DNA of 37,149 nucleotides from Chloroflexota bacterium (GCA_025454515.1 JALOOH010000003.1:1-37149); one strand, 5' to 3'. Shown: positions 1 through 8,855, counted from the stretch's first letter. Translations and numbers: made by a program. Notes: generated from the letters alone by a model not told the origin.

Positions 1-77
1 TCCCCGCGGACGTACAGTAGAGCGGGGGCGCAGGGCGGCCGCAGCGGCGTGCCGCGTGCATCGCGCGGGAGGGAGCC

Positions 78-482
78 ATGAAGATCGAGGACATCGAGGG
101 TATCGGGCCCGTCTTCGCGGAGAAGCTGCGCGGGGCCGGCGTCGAGTCGGTGGAGGAGCTCCTCGAGAAGGGCGCCTCGCGCGCGGGCCGGACCGCGCTC
201 GCGGACGCGACCGGCATCGAGGCGGGGAAGCTCCTCGAGTGGGTCAACCACGCCGACCTCATGCGCATCACCGGCGTCGGATCGCAGTACTCGGACCTCC
301 TCGAGGCGGCCGGGGTGGACTCGCCGGCCGAGCTGGCGCAGCGCAACGCAGCCAACCTCGCGGACACCTTCCAGTCGGTCGTCGCCGAGCGCCCGGGCAT
401 CGTCCGGCGGATCCCGACGGAGGCGGAGGTCGCCGGCTGGATCGCCGAGGCGAAGGCCCTCCCGAAGGTCGTGGAGCACTGA
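78..482 (+). CDS. DUF4332-like helix-hairpin-helix protein
   Basis: A 134-residue soluble protein carrying two helix-hairpin-helix units: one at the N-terminus (IEGIGPVFAEKLRGAGV, about residues 5-21) and one in the middle (ITGVGSQYSDLLEAAGV, about residues 64-80). Each is followed by a short helix of the type seen in DUF4332 proteins, which resemble the HhH tandems of RNA polymerase alpha and DNA repair proteins. A strong Shine-Dalgarno (gggaggga) sits just before the ATG, and mscL starts 3 bases after the stop, so the two are probably co-transcribed. The family suggests nucleic-acid or protein binding; no enzymatic residues are visible. The link to an osmotic channel is unexplained. Confidence 0.75.
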   Translation: MKIEDIEGIGPVFAEKLRGAGVESVEELLEKGASRAGRTALADATGIEAGKLLEWVNHADLMRITGVGSQYSDLLEAAGVDSPAELAQRNAANLADTFQSVVAERPGIVRRIPTEAEVAGWIAEAKALPKVVEH

Positions 483-485
483 GCG

Positions 486-890
486 ATGGCGAGCAGGCCG
501 AGTGCCGGAGGCTTCCGCGCCTTCCTGACGAAGACGAACGCCCTGGCGCTCGCCGTCGGCGTCATCATCGGCGCCGCCACGGGCGCGCTCGTCACGTCGC
601 TCGTCAACAACGTCATCATGCCGCCGATCGGATGGGCCCTCGGCGGCATCGACTTCGCGGCGATGAAGATCGTCCTCGGCACGAACGCCAAGGGCGAGGA
701 GGTGGCGATCAGCTACGGCCTCTTCATCAACTCGCTCATCTCGTTCGTCATCCTCATGCTCGTGGTCTACCTCCTCGCGATGTGGTTCATCCGCGAGGAG
801 CCGGCGGCGCCGACGAAGGAATGCCCCTTCTGCCGGGAGGCGAACGCCGAGGCCGCGTCGAAGTGCAAGTTCTGCGCCAGCGCGATCTGA
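486..890 (+). CDS. mscL: Large-conductance mechanosensitive channel MscL with C-terminal zinc ribbon
   Basis: Homopentameric channel of the cytoplasmic membrane that opens on membrane tension to release solutes during hypo-osmotic shock. At 134 residues it is the usual length. Visible are the N-terminal amphipathic helix (FRAFLTKTNALALAVGVIIG), the TM1 pore stretch with GAATGALVTSLVNNVIMPP, the periplasmic loop and TM2 (about residues 78-102). The cytoplasmic end is odd: instead of the usual charged helix that forms a pentameric bundle, it ends in a CPFC...CKFC double CxxC zinc-ribbon motif (about residues 116-131). The channel core call is firm. The ribbon is seen directly, and its role (assembly, redox or metal sensing) is unknown. 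Confidence 0.93.
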   Translation: MASRPSAGGFRAFLTKTNALALAVGVIIGAATGALVTSLVNNVIMPPIGWALGGIDFAAMKIVLGTNAKGEEVAISYGLFINSLISFVILMLVVYLLAMWFIREEPAAPTKECPFCREANAEAASKCKFCASAI

Positions 891-914
891 CCGCCTGAGC
901 GACCAGCGAGGTCA

Positions 915-944
915 CGCGGGAGCCCGGTCCGCCGGGCTCCCGCG
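915..944. terminator. Strong GC hairpin between convergent genes
   Basis: A perfect 13-bp stem (cgcgggagcccgg / ccgggctcccgcg) with a tccg tetraloop lies between the end of mscL and the end of the minus-strand membrane protein gene. There is no T tract on either side, so it is a candidate bidirectional or Rho-assisted terminator rather than a classical intrinsic one. Confidence 0.55.
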
Positions 945-1011
945 CGGTGCCGCACCGGGAGACTCGCCCGGGTGTGCCCGCCCGGTGCAGCCAGGGCGGG
1001 GTGGGCGAGCC

Positions 1012-1506
1012 CTAGACGAAGACCTCGCACGGGCACGCGACGACGAGGCACCGCCCGCGGTGCACGCGCCGGTGGTGGCGGCAGAACACACACTCGCATC
1101 GCCCGCCCGCGGACGCGACGAGGTAGGCGAGCGTCGTGAGGATCAGCAGCTCGGCTGACGCGAGGAGCATGCCCCACGGCTCGAACGCGGGAACGCGGCT
1201 CCCGGCCGTGAGCAGGTACGCGAGCAGGAGCACCGCCTGCAGGATCGCGCCCGCGACCCAGTACCCGCGGCGATCCACCCGCAGGAGGAGCGCCACGCCG
1301 ATGCCGTACGTCACGCCCGCCGCGATGCCGAGCGCGTGGAGCACGGGTCCCTCGGACGCGCTGCGCTCGGGGTCGATCAGGTCAAGGCCGATGAGCACGT
1401 AGACCGTCGCACAGCCGGCCGCCAGGGCTGCGGCCACCTGGCGCGCGGTCCGGCGCCGCGCCAGCTGGACGCGCGCCACCGTCGTGCTCCCCCGGATCGC
1501 CTCCAC
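1012..1506 (-). CDS. Small four-helix membrane protein with Cys/His-rich tail
   Basis: A 164-residue protein with about four hydrophobic helices, the first ending in AAGCATVYVLIGL and the last containing MLLASAELLILTTLAYLVA. The C-terminal tail is short, basic and rich in Cys and His (CECVFC, HHRRVH, CLVVACPC). I chose the GTG at 1506 because a good Shine-Dalgarno (ggaggaagg) lies just upstream; the ORF can extend to a GTG at 1542 without one. No family is recognised. The tail could bind a metal, but the spacing does not match a zinc ribbon I know. It is convergent with mscL and divergent from asnS. Confidence 0.6.
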   Translation of the reverse strand: MEAIRGSTTVARVQLARRRTARQVAAALAAGCATVYVLIGLDLIDPERSASEGPVLHALGIAAGVTYGIGVALLLRVDRRGYWVAGAILQAVLLLAYLLTAGSRVPAFEPWGMLLASAELLILTTLAYLVASAGGRCECVFCRHHRRVHRGRCLVVACPCEVFV

Positions 1507-1818
1507 CGCCCTTCCTCCGGCCGATGACGCCGAGCAGGCCACGATGCGCTCCGATGCTCCGCCGTGCGCCAGAGACGGTCGTGCCCACCCGGCCGATGTG
1601 GGCCGTGGCTTGTGACGACGACGGTCGCCTCACGGCGAGCGGCCGTACCCAGGACCGCCGACGGCCGTCGAGCGCGTGCCCGCCCGACCGGCCGGCGTCC
1701 CGCCCGAGGTCCGGGGACGCGCCGCGACGCCGGGAGATGGTCCATCCTTGGGCGCGTCACGACGGGCCGGGGTCCCGCGCAGGCACGACGCCGGCGGACG
1801 CGTCACGAGGAGGAGCGC
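1507..1818. other. Divergent intergenic region, membrane protein / asnS
   Basis: About 310 bases with no supportable gene. It should hold the promoters of both flanking genes. I see no convincing -35/-10 pair or strong hairpin, and no T-box-like leader structure in front of asnS. The long plus-strand reading frames here are GC-driven shadows. Confidence 0.5.
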
Positions 1819-3075
<1,257 letters not shown>

Positions 3076-3244
3076 CGCCGCCGGCACCCCATCGGGCGCC
3101 GCGCGTCGCCTCGCGCCCCGCGTCCCGGTCCGTCGCGGCCCGACGGGTCCGATCCGCCGGCACGTTCCATCGATTCGGCACTGGCGGTGCACCGCCCGGT
3201 GGCGCGACCCTTCCGGCCGCACGCTATCGATGGAGGTGATCCCG

Positions 3245-3799
3245 ATGAAGAGGGCGATCTCGCTGCTCGCGCTCGGCGCGGCAGCCGGCCTGGCCGCGGA
3301 GCGGATCGCGGCGGAGATGCGGAAGCCCGGCGCCGAGCAGTTCCTCTGGGTCCGCCGGCAGGTGAACGAGAGGGTGAACCCGCTCCTCCTCGAGCAGAAC
3401 CTCGTGGGGTCCGGCCGGGCCGAGATCGCCACGCTGGAGCACGTGGGGCGCAGGTCCCGCGCGGTCCACCTGACGCCGGTCCACCCGACCCTCCGTGACG
3501 ACGCCGTCTACGTCCCGGCACCGATGGGCGTCGGGTCGCAGTGGGCGCAGAACGTCCTTGCGGCGGGCACGGCGCGCCTGCAGCTCCACGACACCGTCTA
3601 CGACCTCGACGCGCCCGAGCTCATCACGCCAGCGGAGACCGGCTTCTACCCGCCGCAGCTCGCGGCGCCGTTCGACCGGCTCGGCTGGCGCTACGTCCGG
3701 ATGCACGTCGTCGCCTCGGCGCCCGGCGTGCTGGCGCCAGGGCCGGCCGCCGTCCCGGTGGAGCCGCGGATGATGGAACCGGAGCCCGTGCCGGTCTGA
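3245..3799 (+). CDS. Ddn-like nitroreductase/deazaflavin-dependent oxidoreductase family protein
   Basis: A 184-residue protein behind a good Shine-Dalgarno (ggaggtgat), preferred over the in-frame upstream extension, which is an asnS shadow. The N-terminus has a short hydrophobic stretch (ISLLALGAAAGLAAE) followed by a Ddn/PNPOx-like split barrel: EHVGRRSRAVHLTPVH resembles the 'GRRSG..R.TPL' signature, and WAQNVLAAGTARLQL resembles the 'W..NL.A.P.A.V' signature of F420-dependent Ddn family reductases. Members usually reduce quinones or nitro compounds with F420H2. The match is looser than for the gene at 34068, so the cofactor and substrate are inferred only. Confidence 0.55.
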   Translation: MKRAISLLALGAAAGLAAERIAAEMRKPGAEQFLWVRRQVNERVNPLLLEQNLVGSGRAEIATLEHVGRRSRAVHLTPVHPTLRDDAVYVPAPMGVGSQWAQNVLAAGTARLQLHDTVYDLDAPELITPAETGFYPPQLAAPFDRLGWRYVRMHVVASAPGVLAPGPAAVPVEPRMMEPEPVPV

Positions 3800-3837
3800 C
3801 CCCGTCAGTCCCAGCGTCCCGCGCACCGGCACCGACC

Positions 3838-3900
3838 CGCGCCGCCGCGGGTCGGTGCGGGACTGCGCGCCGCCGCGGGACTGCGCGCCGCCGCGGGTCG
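3838..3900. repeat. 18-bp GC tandem repeat
   Basis: Head-to-tail copies of gcgcgccgccgcgggact: two nearly complete copies, with a degenerate one before and a partial one after. It lies at the start of the roughly 650-base gene-free region between the Ddn-like gene and the hydrogenase operon. Confidence 0.7.
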
Positions 3901-3929
3901 GCTCCGACGCCACTGCCCCGCCCGCCCTG

Positions 3930-4099
3930 CCATCCATCGCCCGGGGCGATCGCGTACGAGGGCTACGACGCACTTCGCCGCCACCCATCGCCCCGGGCGA
4001 TCGGTGGCGGCCGAACCGCCACCGGTGATCGCCCCGAGCGTTCGGTGACAGGCCAGGGCTGGGTCACGCGTGGCGCGCAGCGTCCCGGGCGATGGATGG
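3930..4099. repeat. Nested REP-like inverted repeats upstream of hydrogenase operon
   Basis: A perfect 16-bp inverted repeat (ccatccatcgcccggg at 3930-3945, cccgggcgatggatgg at 4084-4099) encloses further copies of an atcgcccNgggcgat-type core. One is a near-perfect stem at 3977-3990 with 3998-4011; another degenerate copy follows at about 4024-4048. A 9-bp stem (4002-4010 with 4016-4024, loop ccgaa) shares bases with the previous stem, so the two hairpins exclude each other in RNA. The arrangement resembles REP/BIME elements or a small palindrome-rich non-autonomous element. No coding signal is seen inside. Confidence 0.65.
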
Positions 4100-4110
4100 C
4101 GATCCCCGCC

Positions 4111-4178
4111 GCCCGACGCGCCCCGGCCGCCCGACGCGCCCCGGCCGCCCGGCCACCCGGCCGCCCGGCCACCCGGCC
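4111..4178. repeat. Two adjacent GC tandem repeats
   Basis: Two exact copies of the 18-bp unit gcccgacgcgccccggcc (4111-4146) are followed directly by two exact copies of the 16-bp unit gcccggccacccggcc (4147-4178). Both units share the gcccg...ggcc core, suggesting slippage growth from one ancestor. Confidence 0.75.
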
Positions 4179-4338
4179 GCCGGTCCGCACTCCAGACCGC
4201 CGCGCTCAAGCGCCCCGCAACGGCCGGCAGGGCTCGCCGCCACGGCCGTCGGTCGTGACCCGCCGTCCGTCCCGGTACCCCCCTGCCGTCCGGGCCTCCA
4301 GGCGGCACCGAGGGGCACGTCTCGCCGCCCGGAATGGC

Positions 4339-4370
4339 CCTATTGGTCGGTCCGAATAGGTCCGTACCAT
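4339..4370 (+). promoter_or_regulatory. Candidate operator and promoter of the hox operon
   Basis: The inverted repeat CCTATT-N10-AATAGG (4339-4344 / 4355-4360) is an AT-containing palindrome in an otherwise GC-rich spacer, 90 bases before hoxE. A weak promoter can be drawn across it: TTGGTC (4343-4348), 16-base spacer, TACCAT (4365-4370). A regulator bound to the palindrome would cover the -35 region. The symmetry is seen directly; its use as a promoter and the nature of the regulator are inferred. Confidence 0.4.
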
Positions 4371-4449
4371 CGTGGGGATCGCCGTGCTCCTCGCGGGCCG
4401 GGACACCGGGTCCGCCCTGCGGAGCACGGCCTCCGTCTTGGAGGGACCG

Positions 4450-4983
4450 ATGACCATGGGCCTGGCGACCGCGCCGACGCGCGACGAGGACCGGGACCTG
4501 ATCGACCGCGTCATCGGCGACCAGACCGGGCGCCCCGGCGCGCTCCTCGGCATCCTCGAGAGGCTCCAGGAGCACAGCCGCCACAAGTACCTGCCGATGG
4601 AGACGCTCGAGTACGTGGCGGCACGGACCGGCGTCCCGCAGTCGCAGGTGTACGGCGTCGCGACCTTCTACGCGCTGTTCAACCTGGACCCGCAGGGCGC
4701 GCACACCGTCGCGATCTGCCGCGGGACGGCCTGCCATACGCGCGGGTCGAGGGCGCTGCTCGAGCGCGTGAAGCTCCAGCTGAGCCTCGAGGAGACGGCG
4801 GAGGGAGCCGACAAGCTGACGCTCACGACGCCGGACCGCCGCTTCACGATCCGGACCGTCGCCTGCTTCGGCCAGTGCGCGCTCGCGCCGGTCGTGGAGG
4901 TGGATCACGCGATCCGCGGTCACGTGAAGGAGCAGGCCCTGATCCGCGAGGTCGAGAAGCTCCGGAAGGAGGCCGCGCGATGA
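4450..4983 (+). CDS. hoxE: NuoE/HoxE-like [2Fe-2S] diaphorase subunit
   Basis: A 177-residue thioredoxin-like [2Fe-2S] subunit of the NAD(P)H-dehydrogenase (diaphorase) module, which passes electrons between the flavin subunit and the hydrogenase. An N-terminal helical domain (LERLQEHSRHKYLP, VYGVATFYALFNL) is followed by the four cluster ligands in the family pattern: C90-x4-C95 (CRGTACHTRG) and C139-x3-C143 (ACFGQCALAPVVEVD). The start is the ATG at 4450 behind ttggagggacc; the longer ORF from 4372 has no ribosome site. Its stop overlaps the start of the next gene (ATGA). It is the first gene of a five-gene operon ending in the [NiFe] large subunit, so HoxE fits better than a complex I NuoE. 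Confidence 0.88.
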   Translation: MTMGLATAPTRDEDRDLIDRVIGDQTGRPGALLGILERLQEHSRHKYLPMETLEYVAARTGVPQSQVYGVATFYALFNLDPQGAHTVAICRGTACHTRGSRALLERVKLQLSLEETAEGADKLTLTTPDRRFTIRTVACFGQCALAPVVEVDHAIRGHVKEQALIREVEKLRKEAAR

Positions 4984-7900
4984 GGATCGGCGACATCGCC
5001 GCCTTCGCAGCGGTGCGTGAGGCCGGCCTCGCCAAGCTCCTGCCCAACAGGCCGCGGATCGCCGTCGGGATGGGGACATGCGGCTCGGGCAACGGCGCCG
5101 AGTCGGTCTTCCACGCCTTCTCGTCGGAGATCGAGCGGCGCGGGCTCGCCATCCATCTCGCGCCCGTCGGGTGCTTCGGCTACTGCGCCGAGGAGCCCCT
5201 CGTCAACATCTGGGTGCCCGGCAGGCCCCTCGTGATGCTGCGCCAGGTGCAGGCGAACCACGTGGACGCGATCCTCGAGGCGCTCGGACGTGGTCAGCTG
5301 CCGCCCGAGGACCTGGTCCTCTGCCGCATCGAGGAGTGGGACCACCTGACCGGTCACGTGAAGTACGGCTACGGCTACCCGGAGATCCCGTACTGGCACG
5401 AGCTGCCGTTCTTCACCGGCCAGGTGAAGACCGTCCTGCGCAACTGCGGCCTCATCAACCCCGACGACATCGAGGAGTACGTCGCCATCGGCGGGTACCA
5501 GGCCCTGTACAAGGTCCTGATCGACCAGAACCCCGCCGCCGTGATCGAGCAGGTCAAGGCAGCCAAGCTCCGCGGCCGCGGCGGTGCCGGGTACCTCACC
5601 GGCAACAAGTGGGAGTTCCTCCAGAAGGCGGTCGACCCGGACAAGTACGTCATCTGCAACGCGGACGAGGGCGATCCGGGCGCCTACATGAACCGCAACG
5701 AGATCGAGTCCGACCCGCATGCCCTGCTCGAGGGGATGCTCATCGGCGGCTACGTGACCGGCGCCCGGCGCGGGATCGTCTACGTCCGCGCGGAGTACCC
5801 GCTCGCGGTGCTCCGCCTCGAGCGCGCGATCGACCAGGCGCGCGAGTACGGCGTCCTGGGCACCGACGTCCTCGGCCGCGGCTTCGCATTCGACATCGAG
5901 CTCGTGGAGGGCGCCGGGGCGTTCGTCTGCGGCGAGGAGACGGCGCTCATCGCGTCGCTCGAGGGCCACTCCGGCAGGCCGCGGACACGGCCGCCGTTCC
6001 CCGCGCAGAAGGGCCTGTACGACAAGCCCACGAACATCAACAACGTGGAGACCTGGTACAACGTCGCGCCGATCGTCTCCAAGGGGCCGGCCTGGTTCAC
6101 CGAGACGGGCAGCCCCAAGAGCCCGGGCACCAAGGTCTTCTCGCTCGTCGGCAAGGTGCGGAGCACGGGCCTCGTCGAGATGCCTCTCGGCACGCCGCTC
6201 GCCCGCTTCATCTACGACGTCGGCGAGGGCGGCACGAACGGCCGCGACATCAAGGCGGTGCAGACCGGCGGTCCGTCGGGAGGCTGCATCCCGGCCGACA
6301 TGTTCGACACCCCCGTGGACTACGAGACGCTCGCCCAGCTCGGCTCGATCATGGGCTCGGGCGGCATGGTCGTCATGGACGCCGACAACTGCATGGTCGA
6401 CGTCGCCCGCTACTTCATCGAGTTCACCCACTCCGAGAGCTGCGGCAAGTGCGTCCCCTGCCGCGTCGGCCTGGACAAGGCCCTCTGGATCCTGGACCGC
6501 TGCACGCTCGGCAAGGCGACCCACCAGGACCTCCAGGCCCTCGACGAGCTCTGCCGGATGGTCCGCGACACGTCGCTCTGCGGGCTCGGCCAGAGCGCAC
6601 CCAACCCGGTCCTCACCACGCTGCGGCACTTCCGCCACGAGTTCGAGGACCACATCGTCGCCAAGCGGTGCCGGGCCGGCGTCTGCGAGGACCTCGCCCT
6701 GTCGCCGTGCGAGAACTCGTGCCCGCTGCACATGAACATCCCGCGGTTCCTCCAGCTCTACCGCGAGGGCCGGCTGGAGGACGCGTTCCTCTCCGTGATC
6801 CTGGACAACCCGCTGCCGGCCTCCACGGGCCGCGTCTGCCAGCACCCGTGCGACGACCGGTGCCGGCGCGCCGCGGTGGACGAGGCCGTGAACATGCGCG
6901 ACGTCCACCGCCTCATCGCGGACGAGGTCCTGCTCTCGGACCGGTTCGACGCGATGGTCGAGCGCGTGCGCGAGCGGCGGCTCGAGCCGACCGGACGGGA
7001 GGTCGCGATCGTGGGCGCTGGCCCCACCGGCCTCGCGTGCGCCTTCTACCTCGCGCTCCTCGGCCACAGCGTCGTGGTGTACGACTCGCGACCGGCGGCG
7101 GGAGGGATGCTCCGCTACGCACTGCCGGAGTACCGCCTCCCCAAGGCCGTCCTCGACCGCGAGGTGGAGCTCATCGAGCGGATGGGGGTCCGGTTCCTCT
7201 TCAACGTGAACGTCGGCGAGGACGTCACCCTCAACGACATCGCGCACCAGTACGACGCGGTCTTCCTCGCCATCGGCACATGGAAGGAGGCATGGGTCTA
7301 CCTGCCCGGCACCGAGCTGACGGGCGTGATCCCGGCCCTCCCGTTCCTCGAGGCCGTCGCGCGCGACGAGGAGGTCCCGGTCGGAAAGAGCGTCGTCGTC
7401 ATCGGCGGCGGCAACGCGGCGATCGACTCGGCGCGGACCGCGCGCCGGCTCGGCGCCGAGGTGACCGTCGTGTACCGGCGCGAGCGGAAGGACATGCCCG
7501 CGATCCCCGAGGAGGTGGAGGCGGCCGAGCACGAGGGCGTGAAGGTCGCGTACCTCGCGGCCCCGCACCGCATCGTCGGCGACAGGAACGGCCAGGTCCG
7601 CGCGCTGGAGGCCGTCCGCACGAAGCTCGGCGAGTTCGACACCTCCGGGCGGCGCCGGCCGGTCCCCACCGACGAGGTCGTCCGCTTCGAGTGCGACACC
7701 GTCGTGCTCGCCGTCGGCGAGACGGTCGACCCCGACTTCCTCAAGGCCTCCGGCCTCAAGGCGAAGGAGGCGGGCACGATCGAGGTGGACCGCTACTCCC
7801 TCGAGACGAGCCGCGAGCGGTTCTACGCGGGCGGCGACCTCATCACCGGCGCCTCGAACGTGTCGAACGCGATGGGCTACGGGAAGAAGGCCGCGCGCAA

Positions 7901-8135
7901 CATCGACAAGCGGCTCATGGGGCGCAAGCGGTTCCCCGACCTGTTCCCCGCGTTCGAGTACGCGATGGAGCCACCCGAGACACCGGAGGAGGGCGGGCGT
8001 CACGTGCCCCCCGAGCTGCCGGCAGCCGCGCGGGTGCGGACGTACGACGAGGTCTCGCTCGGCCTCACCTCGGTGGCAGCCGTCGCCGAGACATCCCGCT
8101 GCCTGCGCTGCGACATCCGCAGCGCCGAGCGATAG
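4980..8135 (+). CDS. hoxF: HoxF/NuoF flavoprotein fused to a GltD/NfnB-like FAD-NAD(P)H oxidoreductase
   Basis: A 1051-residue fusion. Residues 25-100 form a thioredoxin-like [2Fe-2S] domain (GTCGSGNGAE, VGCFGYCAEEP) with three rather than four obvious cysteines. Residues about 140-565 are a full NuoF: NADH site GRGGAGYLTGNKW (near 199), FMN site NADEGDPGAYMNR (near 227), SLBB region with GGPSGGCIPA, and [4Fe-4S] site SCGKCVPCR (near 487) with a distal TSLCG. From about 570 a complete GltD-type module follows: Cys-rich N-terminal cluster domain (CENSCPLHMNIP, GRVCQHPCDDRCRR), FAD site VAIVGAGPTG (near 675), second dinucleotide site VVVIGGGNAAID (near 805), closing FAD motif YAGGDLITGASN, and a terminal CLRC. 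The enzyme should exchange electrons between NAD(H) at FMN, a second NAD(P)H at FAD, and the Fe-S chain to HoxYH. The fusion is seen directly; bifurcation is inference. Confidence 0.92.
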   Translation: MRIGDIAAFAAVREAGLAKLLPNRPRIAVGMGTCGSGNGAESVFHAFSSEIERRGLAIHLAPVGCFGYCAEEPLVNIWVPGRPLVMLRQVQANHVDAILEALGRGQLPPEDLVLCRIEEWDHLTGHVKYGYGYPEIPYWHELPFFTGQVKTVLRNCGLINPDDIEEYVAIGGYQALYKVLIDQNPAAVIEQVKAAKLRGRGGAGYLTGNKWEFLQKAVDPDKYVICNADEGDPGAYMNRNEIESDPHALLEGMLIGGYVTGARRGIVYVRAEYPLAVLRLERAIDQAREYGVLGTDVLGRGFAFDIELVEGAGAFVCGEETALIASLEGHSGRPRTRPPFPAQKGLYDKPTNINNVETWYNVAPIVSKGPAWFTETGSPKSPGTKVFSLVGKVRSTGLVEMPLGTPLARFIYDVGEGGTNGRDIKAVQTGGPSGGCIPADMFDTPVDYETLAQLGSIMGSGGMVVMDADNCMVDVARYFIEFTHSESCGKCVPCRVGLDKALWILDRCTLGKATHQDLQALDELCRMVRDTSLCGLGQSAPNPVLTTLRHFRHEFEDHIVAKRCRAGVCEDLALSPCENSCPLHMNIPRFLQLYREGRLEDAFLSVILDNPLPASTGRVCQHPCDDRCRRAAVDEAVNMRDVHRLIADEVLLSDRFDAMVERVRERRLEPTGREVAIVGAGPTGLACAFYLALLGHSVVVYDSRPAAGGMLRYALPEYRLPKAVLDREVELIERMGVRFLFNVNVGEDVTLNDIAHQYDAVFLAIGTWKEAWVYLPGTELTGVIPALPFLEAVARDEEVPVGKSVVVIGGGNAAIDSARTARRLGAEVTVVYRRERKDMPAIPEEVEAAEHEGVKVAYLAAPHRIVGDRNGQVRALEAVRTKLGEFDTSGRRRPVPTDEVVRFECDTVVLAVGETVDPDFLKASGLKAKEAGTIEVDRYSLETSRERFYAGGDLITGASNVSNAMGYGKKAARNIDKRLMGRKRFPDLFPAFEYAMEPPETPEEGGRHVPPELPAAARVRTYDEVSLGLTSVAAVAETSRCLRCDIRSAER

Positions 8136-8147
8136 GGAGGGCCGGCC

Positions 8148-8855
8148 GTGTCCGAGAAGGTGAAGGTCCGCATCGACGGCGAGGTCCTGACGGCGACCAC
8201 CGGGCAGACGATCCTCGAGGTCGCGCGGGCGAACAACACGTACATCCCCGCCCTCTGCTACATGGAGGGCCTGAGCGCGGTCGGCGCGTGCCGGCTGTGC
8301 ATGGTCGAGATCTCCGGCGTCGGGAAGCTCCAGCCGGCGTGCACGACACCGGTCCAGGAAGGCCTCGCGGTCGTCACCGCGTCGCCGCAGCTCGAGGCGT
8401 ACCGGAAGATCGCGCTCGAGCTGCTCTTCGCGGAGCGCAACCACGTCTGCGCGGTGTGCGTGTCGTCCGGGCACTGCGAGCTCCAGACGCTCGCCCAGGA
8501 CCACGGCGTGACGCACGTCCGCTATCCGTACGGCTACCCGCGGCTCGCGGTGGACACCTCGCACCCGCGATACGTCCTCGACCACAACCGCTGCATCCTC
8601 TGCTCGCGATGCGTCCGCGCCTGCGCGGAGATCGAGGGCGCGCACGTCTGGGACTTCGCCGGGCGCGGCATCCGGTCGATGCTCGTCTCCGAGCTGTCGC
8701 GGCCGTGGGGCGAGGCCACCACGTGCACGAGCTGCGGCAAGTGCGTCCAGGCCTGCCCCACCGGCGCGATGGCCGAGAAGGGCTGGGGCGTCGAGGAGAT
8801 GACCAAGCAGAGGTCGGTCGTGAGCCGCCTCTCGTCCATGCGGGAGGGCGAATGA
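8148..8855 (+). CDS. hoxU: HoxU/NuoG-N-like iron-sulfur diaphorase subunit
   Basis: A 235-residue electron-wire subunit between the flavoprotein and the hydrogenase dimer. It has an N-terminal plant-type [2Fe-2S] ferredoxin domain with C37, C48, C51 and C65, then the NADH-dehydrogenase G-type 4Fe-4S segment (NHVCAVCVSSGHC), then two classical [4Fe-4S] motifs (CILCSRCVRAC and CTSCGKCVQACP). This is the short HoxU form without the molybdopterin-like half of NuoG. It starts with GTG at 8148 behind agggaggg and overlaps the next gene by ATGA. Confidence 0.92.
   Translation: MSEKVKVRIDGEVLTATTGQTILEVARANNTYIPALCYMEGLSAVGACRLCMVEISGVGKLQPACTTPVQEGLAVVTASPQLEAYRKIALELLFAERNHVCAVCVSSGHCELQTLAQDHGVTHVRYPYGYPRLAVDTSHPRYVLDHNRCILCSRCVRACAEIEGAHVWDFAGRGIRSMLVSELSRPWGEATTCTSCGKCVQACPTGAMAEKGWGVEEMTKQRSVVSRLSSMREGE

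Noticed and set aside
3805-5079. 424-residue minus-strand ORF with repeated DRPGRWMA peptides
   Set aside because: The peptide repeats come from the palindromic DNA repeats and the rest is antisense to hoxE.
4980-8135. Assembly chimera of separate nuoF and gltD genes
   Set aside because: The frame is continuous, the join lies at the natural cluster-domain boundary, and the hoxU spacing downstream is normal; still listed as a check.
4920-8645. 1241-residue minus-strand ORF opposite the hydrogenase operon
   Set aside because: Arg/Ala/Asp-rich antisense shadow of hoxF/hoxU caused by high third-position GC; no domain or ribosome site.
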